A stretch of DNA of 29,249 nt from CAYOLL01 sp964404765 [NCBI: uncultured Gemmatimonadota bacterium] (lineage in GTDB: Bacteria > 4572-55): positions 1 through 29,249 of the forward strand of contig CAYOLL010000069.1 of NCBI GenBank assembly GCA_964404765.1, given 5' to 3'. This document shows positions 6,063-12,733 of this stretch, one piece after another. Position 1 is the first letter of the stretch, and each line of letters starts with the position of its first letter. A program made the translations under genes and the position numbers. The notes below the pieces were generated by a model. That model did not search any database. It was not told the DNA's origin and worked only from the letters and a program-made list of their open reading frames with translations.

Positions 6063-9000
6063 ATGAAGACTTTGTTAATCGAAAGTGACCCGCCGGTGCG
6101 GGCGCTGCTAAAGACGACATTAACTGACTGGCAGTTCGACGTAGCCGATTATGCCCAAACTGCTGCCGCCATCGCGCATCATCAGCGGGAGGCTTTCCCA
6201 TTAATTGTTGTGGGTCTTGGGTTGAACAGCGCTCAGGAAGGCCCGGCGTTATGCCGGCAAATTCGCGCTTTACCCGACGGCCGGCAGCCCGTTATTGTGA
6301 TTGTAACGGGCACACTGAATACCGGAGATCTGCAAGCGCTGTTAGAGGCGGGGGCCGATGATTATCAGCCGCAGCCATTGCAATTGCCATTGTTCAAAAT
6401 ACGGATGGAAATCGCTACGCATCTGGCGCTGACTCGCCAAAAGCAAATCGCGGCTAACTTTGCCCTGTCTGAAAGCGAGCAAGCGCTGCAAATCTTCTTT
6501 GATTATGCGCCGATTCCGATTGTAATGGTTTTGCAAAACCGGCTGTACCGTCTCAATCACGCCTTTCAAAATTGGTTAGGCTATACCCAGGACGAATTAA
6601 ATACGTTTTCCCTGCTGGAAATGATTCAGCATCTGACATATTCCGATGATTTGGCGGCGGAGACAAAATTGGCCGATCAAATGATCGCCGGACAAATCAC
6701 CCAATATCGAATCGAAAAAAGATTTGTCACAAAACAGGGGCAAATTGTCTGGGGGGATGCCTTCGTCAAATCGCTTCCGTCGCACCGGCCCAACCAGATT
6801 CGCGGCCTTACGATGATACAGGATATTACCGAGCGTAAGGCTGCGGAAGAGCAAGTACGCCTTAACGATGCCCGTTTTCATGCCCTTTTTAAGGGTGTGC
6901 CGCATCCGGTTTCGATTTGGCAGCGCCGCGGCCATGACTACATCATGATTGACTACAATGAGGCCGCAGTCACCTTAACGGAAGGTTATGTCAAAAATCT
7001 GCTGGGCACAAGCTTTCATGCGCTGAATGTTGATCAGCCCGACTTGAGTGAATGGCTTGAAGAATGCTATCAAAATCAGGGAACGATTACGCGTGAATTT
7101 CAATATCAATTACGCGCCACGGGCCGGAACTATCACTTTATCACCAGCTATGTTTTTGTACCGCCGGATATGATAGCGTTGCATTTGGTGGATATCACCC
7201 AACTGCGCCTGGCGGAAGAACGGGACCGCTATTTCCGTAAATTTTTGCGCGGCATTTTGGATGCCCTGCCGGAGCATATCGCAATCATTGATCCGGATGG
7301 TATGATTGTAGATGTCAACAAGGCCTGGCGCGACTTTGGACATCAAAACGGCTATGACAATTCGACGTGCGGCCTTGGTCTCAATTATCAGGCAACTTGT
7401 CAGGCGGCGGCGGATTTTGGGTTTAAAGAAGCGCAAAAGATTGTGACCAATATCCGCGACCTTTTTAACAAGCAAAATGCCCAATTTATGGTCGAATATC
7501 CCTGTCATTCCACAAAAGAAAAACGCTGGTTTAATTTGCGCATGACCCGCTTCGAATTAGACCAAAAAGTATTTCTGGTCGCCGCCCACGAGTCAATTAC
7601 CGAAATCAAGCTGGCCGAAGAAGCGCTGCAGCAATCCGAGCAAAAATATCGCATGCTATTTGACTCGGCAAACGATGTCATTTTAATCATTGATATGGAA
7701 AATGACACCATTCTGGATGCAAATCAACGCGCGGTCACCACACTGGGTTACGCTTATGCCGATTTGCGCAAGCTAAGAATTTCCGATATCGCCGATCCGA
7801 TATATGCCTCACAATCGCAGCAGCAAGTGAAGCAGGAAATTGAAAAATACGGCAGCGTTATTTTTGAGCACAGTCATCGTTGCAAGGACGGCCGGCGCAT
7901 TCCGGTCGAAGTCAGCAGCCGGCAGATCGAATATGACGGGCGGCCGGCTTTTCTTAGCCTGGCCAGAGACATTACCGAACGCCGGCGGGCCGCGGAAGCC
8001 CTGCGGGAAAATCAACGCCATCTGCAAGCATTGATTACCTCCCTGGATGACATTGTTTTTCTGCTCAATGCCGACTACGTTTACTTGCAGTTATGGACGA
8101 ATCAGCCGGGGAATTTTTATTTTCCCAGCGAGCAGGTTTTGGGGAAAAAGATTGCCGATATTTTCCCGCAGCCCTTGGCCAAAATGTTTGAAAATCATAT
8201 AGATCGGGCTATCCAAAGCGGGACGCGCCAAACGATTGAATATAAGACATTAGAAAATCCCATCTGGTTTGAAGCCATGGCCAGCCGTCTGGCTCTGCCA
8301 GATGAAAAAACGCCGCTGATATCGGTTTTGGTGCGCGACATTACAGCCCGCAAGCGCGTCGAAACCGAACTCAAACAGGCCAAAGAAACTGCGGACGCCG
8401 CCAATCAAGCTAAGAGCACTTTTCTGGCCAGGATGAGTCACGAACTGCGGACGCCGCTAAACGCTATTCTGGGTTATGCCCAGATTTTGGGTCGCGATCA
8501 GGACCTGAGCCGAAGACAGCAGCAAGCTATCCAAACAATTTACAGCAGCGGCGAGCATTTACTGCGGCTGATCAACGATATTCTCGACCTGGCCAAAATC
8601 GAAGCCAATAAACTGGAGCTAAATCCCCAATCATTCCAATTAAGCCATCTTTTGAATGACATCGTGGCCATTATGCGAATTCAGGCCGAATTAAAAGGAA
8701 TCAATTTGGTTTATCAAGCCCCGGCCATGGCGGATCTTTTTCTGCTGGGAGATGATAATCGAATTCGCCAAATTTTACTTAACTTGCTCAGTAACGCCAT
8801 TAAATTTACACCCGACGGATACGTCACCTTTACCGTAGAAACGATGCCGGAAAGTGACGAAAGCTTCTGGCGGATTCGTTTTCAGGTAGAAGACACCGGA
8901 AGCGGAATTCCGGCCAATCAATTGGAAAACATTTTTCAACCCTTTTATCAATTGAACCCGCAGTCAGAGCAAAACCGCGGCAGCGGTCTGGGCATGGCCA

Positions 9001-9821
9001 TCAGTCAGCAACTGGCCCGGCAAATGAGCAGTCAAATCCATGTTTATAGCGAGGTCGGGCGGGGCAGCTTGTTTTGGCTGGTGCTGACGCTGCCGATCAG
9101 CCAACATTCGCGCAGTCCGATAAAAAAACCGACGCAGCCCATCATAGGCTATCAGCATCTTGCCGGAGCGCCGCGCAAAATTTTGCTGGTGGACGACAAC
9201 GAGCGTAGCCGCTGGATGTTGCATGAAATATTGAAGCCGCTGGGCTTTGAAATTTTTGAGGCCGGCGGCGGATGGGAAGGCTTGCAATTGGCCCAACGAC
9301 ATCAGCCCGATCTGATCTTACTGGACCTGGTCATGCCCGATCTGGACGGCTTTGCCGTTTTGGAAAAGCTGCATCAAATTCCTGAACAAAAAGAGACACT
9401 TGTGGTTATACAATCCGCCAATGCTTTTGAGCAGATTCGTCAAAAATGTTTGACGGCCGGCGCCAGCGGATTTATCGCCAAACCGATTCATACCGAAACG
9501 CTTTTAGATACCATTCAAAATCTGCTCAAGCTGGAATGGCTGTATGAAGAATCAAAATCGCCGAAACAGCCGGAGCCGGAAGTCATCCGAAAGGATCAAT
9601 TGCCGGCGGCTGAGGATCTGCAGCGCATTCGCAAAATGGCTAAAGGCGGTGATTTTACAGGATTGGAGCGCCTTATTCGCACGCTGGAATCCGACAATCC
9701 GGCCTATGAAGCCTTTGTCCGGCAACTCCACCGATTGTTAAATAACTTTGAATTTGACAAAACCGTTACTTTAATGGATCAATACCTAACCCGGACGAGC
9801 CGGAACCAAAAGGAGATATGA
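6063..9821 (+). CDS. Multi-PAS hybrid histidine kinase with degenerate N-terminal receiver
   Basis: A 1252-aa cytoplasmic sensor kinase with no membrane segment. Domain order: an N-terminal receiver-like domain (about 1-120); five PAS-type sensor domains (about 140-260, 265-385, 390-515, 525-645, 648-765), several ending in the DITERK/DITARK linker; HisKA with phospho-acceptor His793 in MSHELRTPLNAIL; HATPase with NLLSNAIKF (about 905) and GSGLGMAIS; a C-terminal receiver with Asp1088 in LILLDLVMPDLDG; and a short helical tail lacking an Hpt histidine. In the first receiver the acceptor position is Gly51 (VVGLGLN) and the usual Lys is Gln (DYQPQP), so it should not be phosphorylated. AAAAGG precedes the ATG. 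It heads the operon with the next kinase and lptE. The signal sensed is unknown. Confidence 0.9.
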   Translation: MKTLLIESDPPVRALLKTTLTDWQFDVADYAQTAAAIAHHQREAFPLIVVGLGLNSAQEGPALCRQIRALPDGRQPVIVIVTGTLNTGDLQALLEAGADDYQPQPLQLPLFKIRMEIATHLALTRQKQIAANFALSESEQALQIFFDYAPIPIVMVLQNRLYRLNHAFQNWLGYTQDELNTFSLLEMIQHLTYSDDLAAETKLADQMIAGQITQYRIEKRFVTKQGQIVWGDAFVKSLPSHRPNQIRGLTMIQDITERKAAEEQVRLNDARFHALFKGVPHPVSIWQRRGHDYIMIDYNEAAVTLTEGYVKNLLGTSFHALNVDQPDLSEWLEECYQNQGTITREFQYQLRATGRNYHFITSYVFVPPDMIALHLVDITQLRLAEERDRYFRKFLRGILDALPEHIAIIDPDGMIVDVNKAWRDFGHQNGYDNSTCGLGLNYQATCQAAADFGFKEAQKIVTNIRDLFNKQNAQFMVEYPCHSTKEKRWFNLRMTRFELDQKVFLVAAHESITEIKLAEEALQQSEQKYRMLFDSANDVILIIDMENDTILDANQRAVTTLGYAYADLRKLRISDIADPIYASQSQQQVKQEIEKYGSVIFEHSHRCKDGRRIPVEVSSRQIEYDGRPAFLSLARDITERRRAAEALRENQRHLQALITSLDDIVFLLNADYVYLQLWTNQPGNFYFPSEQVLGKKIADIFPQPLAKMFENHIDRAIQSGTRQTIEYKTLENPIWFEAMASRLALPDEKTPLISVLVRDITARKRVETELKQAKETADAANQAKSTFLARMSHELRTPLNAILGYAQILGRDQDLSRRQQQAIQTIYSSGEHLLRLINDILDLAKIEANKLELNPQSFQLSHLLNDIVAIMRIQAELKGINLVYQAPAMADLFLLGDDNRIRQILLNLLSNAIKFTPDGYVTFTVETMPESDESFWRIRFQVEDTGSGIPANQLENIFQPFYQLNPQSEQNRGSGLGMAISQQLARQMSSQIHVYSEVGRGSLFWLVLTLPISQHSRSPIKKPTQPIIGYQHLAGAPRKILLVDDNERSRWMLHEILKPLGFEIFEAGGGWEGLQLAQRHQPDLILLDLVMPDLDGFAVLEKLHQIPEQKETLVVIQSANAFEQIRQKCLTAGASGFIAKPIHTETLLDTIQNLLKLEWLYEESKSPKQPEPEVIRKDQLPAAEDLQRIRKMAKGGDFTGLERLIRTLESDNPAYEAFVRQLHRLLNNFEFDKTVTLMDQYLTRTSRNQKEI

Positions 9822-9845
9822 CATTTCTTCATGAAATGTCATATC
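9815..9845. repeat. 13-bp perfect hairpin spanning a stop codon
   Basis: GATATGACATTTC pairs exactly with GAAATGTCATATC across a 5-nt loop. The stem includes the stop codon of the large kinase (9819-9821) and an overlapping ATG. No T-run follows, so it is more likely an RNA stability or translation-control element than a terminator. Confidence 0.7.
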
Positions 9846-9919
9846 TTGTCTCAAAATTTTTGCTCAATGAGAAAAAATTTGCCTTTTTAGATACTAAGCA
9901 GGAGTTAAGAAGTGACTGA
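9818..9919 (+). CDS. Possible 33-aa microprotein between the two kinases
   Basis: An ATG overlapping the upstream kinase stop as ATGA opens a 33-codon frame (begins MTFLHEMSYLVSKFLL, ends DTKQELRSD) whose stop overlaps the GTG start of the next kinase by 8 nt. AGGAG lies only 2 nt before the ATG, closer than ideal, and the start codon is inside a 13-bp hairpin. Stop-start overlap at both ends is what a translationally coupled gene would show, but the frame is short enough to be chance. No family is recognised. It could simply be a coupling leader for the downstream kinase. Confidence 0.3.
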   Translation: MTFLHEMSYLVSKFLLNEKKFAFLDTKQELRSD

Positions 9920-11036
9920 CAATAAAACAATTCTGCTGGTCGACGATACGCCGGCCAATTTGCGGGTTTTGACCTCCTATTTAGCCGATAGCGGTTTCAA
10001 TTTGCGGATCGCTGTTGACGGCTACAAAGCGCTTGAATTGATTCAGGATTTTGTGCCCGATATCATTTTGATGGACGTCATGATGCCGGAAATGGATGGC
10101 TACGAGACTTGCCGTCGTCTAAAAGAGTTACCGATGCTGAAAGAAGTCCCTGTTATCTTTATAACGGCTTTGAGCGATACAGCCAGCAAGGTGAAAAGCT
10201 TTCAGGCCGGCGGGGTTGATTATATTCACAAACCATTGCAACAGGAGGAAGTTCTGGCCAGAATTCAAACCCACCTGATGCTGCAGGAGCAAAAGGCGCA
10301 GCTACAAGCCCAGGCGACACAACTTAAACTGCTCAACGCCACCAAAGATCGTTTTTTTGCCATCATTGCCCACGATCTGCGCAATCCGTTTGCCAGCCTT
10401 AACATCCTGACCGACATGTTGCAAGAAGAAATCAAACCGGAACAAACCAGACTGAATGAACTCGTCAGAGATTTGAGCCGAACAGCAAAAAAATCTTATT
10501 ATTTGGTACAAAACCTGCTGGAATGGGCGCAGCTCCAGCGCCACGAAACCCGCTATGAACCGGTTGTAATCTCTTTGGCCGAACACATCGGCAAGCAGTT
10601 TGACTTTCTTTCGATATCGGCGCAACAAAAGAATATTCGTCTCTGTCAGGCCATCGCGCCGGATGCTCAGGTCTACGCCGATCCGGATATGCTGGCCACA
10701 ATTCTGCGCAATCTGCTGACCAACGCCATCAAATTCACCCCGCCGGGCGGTCAGGTCGAAGTTTCCGTCCAACCTTATCCACCGGGCCGTTTTTTACAGA
10801 TTCGGGTGGCCGATACCGGAATTGGGTTGAGTGAAAAAGCCCAGGCGTTGCTATTTAAAATTGACCAGAAATTTCACACCTCCGGCACTGCAAAAGAGAC
10901 CGGATCCGGCCTGGGCCTGATTCTCTGCAAGGAAATGATCGTAAAACACGGCGGCACAATTTGGGTAGAAAGCAAAGAGGGGCAAGGCACAGCCATGTGC
11001 GTAACGCTTCCCACACCTCCGGAGCCGGCCCAATGA
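9912..11036 (+). CDS. Response regulator-histidine kinase (REC-HisKA-HATPase)
   Basis: A 374-aa cytoplasmic protein with a complete receiver at residues 1-120: acidic pair in LLVDDTPAN, phospho-acceptor Asp55 in DIILMDVMMPEMDG, and Lys in DYIHKPL. A coiled linker follows, rich in Gln and Ala (QEQKAQLQAQATQLKLL), then HisKA with His154 in IIAHDLRNPFASL and HATPase with LRNLLTNAIKFTPPG, VADTGIGLS and GSGLGLILCKEM. The start is a GTG with GGAG 7 nt upstream. The receiver-first layout suggests it takes phosphate from another kinase, most simply the multi-PAS kinase upstream, and passes the signal on; this is inference. Its last four bases overlap the lptE start. No output regulator is present nearby. 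Confidence 0.92.
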   Translation: MTDNKTILLVDDTPANLRVLTSYLADSGFNLRIAVDGYKALELIQDFVPDIILMDVMMPEMDGYETCRRLKELPMLKEVPVIFITALSDTASKVKSFQAGGVDYIHKPLQQEEVLARIQTHLMLQEQKAQLQAQATQLKLLNATKDRFFAIIAHDLRNPFASLNILTDMLQEEIKPEQTRLNELVRDLSRTAKKSYYLVQNLLEWAQLQRHETRYEPVVISLAEHIGKQFDFLSISAQQKNIRLCQAIAPDAQVYADPDMLATILRNLLTNAIKFTPPGGQVEVSVQPYPPGRFLQIRVADTGIGLSEKAQALLFKIDQKFHTSGTAKETGSGLGLILCKEMIVKHGGTIWVESKEGQGTAMCVTLPTPPEPAQ

Positions 11037-11563
11037 ACCGACGCGGCGTCTATTTTACCGGCTGGCTCTTGATACTCACCGATTTATTGCTGTCCGGATG
11101 CGGAGCTTACGCTTTTCGCGTTACCAATCTGCCCTCGGAAATAAAAACCGTTTTTGTGCCAATCTTTGAGTCCGAATTGCGTAACGAATCGTTGCGTCTC
11201 GACCTGAAAAATGACATGACAACGGCTGTCCGCGATGAGTTTGGGCGAATCACCCGCCTGACGCCGGCGGACGAGGAAAAAGCCGACTCCATTTTTAAGG
11301 GTGTGCTCAAACGCTACGAAAGACAGGTTTCCAACTATGACGAAAGTGAAAATCCTACCGAATATCGAATTACCCTGACTCTACAAGGTGAGTTTAGAAA
11401 TAGATTAACGGATGAAATCCTTTGGCAGCAAGCTGCATTTTCCGCTTTCGTTTTTTTTCCGGCGGATAATGCCAAAGAAGATTTGGGCGAGCAGGACGCC
11501 GTCAATCAGCTCATTCAGAAGGCGGCGCGCGATCTGGTTTCCGGCGCGGTGGAGAATTGGTAA
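11033..11563 (+). CDS. lptE: LPS-assembly lipoprotein LptE
   Basis: A 176-aa outer-membrane lipoprotein of the LptE type, which plugs the LptD barrel and helps insert lipopolysaccharide into the outer leaflet. The signal peptide ends in the lipobox LLLSGC, giving lipidated Cys23. The mature part matches the FCB-type LptE pattern: GCGAYAF, LPSEIKTVFVPIFES, then SLRLDLKNDMTTAVRDEFGR and NPTEYRITLTLQGEF, with a C-terminal helix LIQKAARDLVSGAVENW. The start at 11033 overlaps the kinase stop (ATGA) and has GGAG 8 nt upstream; a longer frame from 10961 would run antiparallel to the lipobox logic by adding 24 residues before a good signal peptide. No lptD lies in the window. Confidence 0.85.
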   Translation: MNRRGVYFTGWLLILTDLLLSGCGAYAFRVTNLPSEIKTVFVPIFESELRNESLRLDLKNDMTTAVRDEFGRITRLTPADEEKADSIFKGVLKRYERQVSNYDESENPTEYRITLTLQGEFRNRLTDEILWQQAAFSAFVFFPADNAKEDLGEQDAVNQLIQKAARDLVSGAVENW

Positions 11564-11681
11564 TCAGCTGACATTAAGAAATTTGAAACATATATATATC
11601 AAAGGAAACAGCTTAATTGAACCAGTGGTGATATGTCGCCTTTTCTATAAACATGCCACCGCTAGTGCTTGACGGCTTAAA

Positions 11682-11752
11682 TTCGTGTGAACTTTTTCGA
11701 CGATCAAAACCTGACGGGTTTCCAAAACCCGTCAGGTTTAAGTTCACACGAA
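11682..11752. repeat. Nested palindromic element with bulged two-tier stem
   Basis: An outer 13-bp stem TTCGTGTGAACTT / AAGTTCACACGAA (11682-11694 with 11740-11752) encloses an inner 15-bp stem AAACCTGACGGGTTT / AAACCCGTCAGGTTT (11707-11721 with 11725-11739, 3-nt loop). The tiers abut on the right and are separated by a 12-nt bulge on the left. It lies 119 nt after lptE. Inner stems of the CCTGACGGGTTT type are familiar intergenic repeats in FCB genomes. Confidence 0.8.
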
Positions 11753-11843
11753 CTTCGCCGCGTAACACGAGTGCGGTTTGGAAGCAACTTAACCTTCCAA
11801 GTCCTGTAAGATACGGATTAAAAGTCAGGATTTACAATACAAT

Positions 11844-11884
11844 AAAAAAAACCGCTAACTATCTATCACATTAGCGGTTTTTTT
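11844..11884. terminator. Bidirectional intrinsic terminator
   Basis: AACCGCTAA / TTAGCGGTT stem with a 12-nt loop, an A-run on the left and a run of T on the right, so it can stop transcription from both sides. It lies between the convergent lptE operon and the secreted-protein gene at 11925. Apart from this and the nested palindrome, 11564-11924 shows no gene. Confidence 0.85.
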
Positions 11885-11924
11885 ATTGCTTGAAACAACA
11901 TGAATTTTTATGAGGCGGATCAAT

Positions 11925-12491
11925 CTATTCGCATTTGTTGCCGAAAAAGTGATCTTTTTCGTCCAATTTTTCTGTAAAACGCAGCGGACAAATTTCACAG
12001 TTGACATACATCCGGGTCAAGCGCCACCGCTCTACTGCGGGGTCATCGCTTTTGTTCTCGTAGTCCAGAGTTACATAGAGCGCTTTTTCGTAGGCTTTAT
12101 CGTGAGTGCCGATGGTAAACACGCCCTTTTGTGTTAGCGTTTTAAGCTTGGGCAAATCCTCTTCAGCGGCTAAGACCCAAATAATCTGGCCTTTAAAGGA
12201 ATCTAAACTTTTGCGGTTTAGTCCGACAACCTCAATTTTGGTGTGGCCGGTAACGCCCTTAACTTTCTCATGACTCCAGGATTTAAGGGTTTCGAATTCT
12301 TTAAGCGTTTCTTTGCTAATCTGATCTTCTACTTCACTAAATACGCCAATCGTTAAAACACCATTGACGGCTTTAACACCGGCCATCGCCGAGAAAACCG
12401 GTACGCTTTGCACGACTCGCTCAAGCGGTTGAGCATTCGCCGCGCTTATCGAAATCAACAGGAATGAAAGGGTAAGAAGCCATTTTTTCAT
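11925..12491 (-). CDS. Secreted protein of unknown function
   Basis: A 188-aa protein with a clean signal peptide (MKKWLLTLSFLLISISAANA) and GGAG 7 nt before the ATG. The mature part has repeated strand-helix features: VLTIGVFSEV, GQIIWVLAAEEDLPKLKTL, VFTIGTHDKAYEKALYVTL, followed by RMYVNCEICPLRFTEKL. The order of a VLTIGV strand, an I-I-hydrophobic strand, and a VFTIG strand before an MYVN strand is weakly reminiscent of the YfiR/DUF4154 periplasmic family, but the N-terminal signature of that family is not seen and I would not name it so. Two or three cysteines near the C-terminus may form a disulfide. It is probably periplasmic and probably monocistronic, facing the terminator at 11844. 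Confidence 0.75.
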   Translation of the reverse strand: MKKWLLTLSFLLISISAANAQPLERVVQSVPVFSAMAGVKAVNGVLTIGVFSEVEDQISKETLKEFETLKSWSHEKVKGVTGHTKIEVVGLNRKSLDSFKGQIIWVLAAEEDLPKLKTLTQKGVFTIGTHDKAYEKALYVTLDYENKSDDPAVERWRLTRMYVNCEICPLRFTEKLDEKDHFFGNKCE

Positions 12492-12733
12492 GTAGTATCT
12501 CCACTGTGAGATGCTTATCGTTTTGTGGGTTTCACAACTTTTCCCAAGTTAATTCTAATGCTTTGCATAATCAACATAAAAGTTAAAGTTTGCCAATATT
12601 TTTATTCCACCCAAACTGAAAAATTCAGTAAAACAAGCAATTCTTGGCTTGATTACCGGGTCAACATTAGTGTTTCAGGTTTATGTCAACATAACGCCGC
12701 TGCGCGAATCGCCTTATTCGCGCGGGACGGACA
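12492..12733. other. Intergenic region with small palindromes
   Basis: No gene is visible. Downstream of the large secreted-protein gene there is an 8-bp stem GCGCGAAT / ATTCGCGC with a 6-nt loop (12702-12723), without a T-run on the minus strand, and next to it the near-palindrome TTATGTCAACATAA. An 8-mer, GTCAACAT, occurs twice 25 nt apart. Any of these could be the 3' end signal of the upstream minus-strand gene. Confidence 0.4.

Noticed and set aside
11653-11874. 73-codon plus-strand frame after lptE
   Set aside because: It reads straight through the nested palindrome and into the bidirectional terminator.
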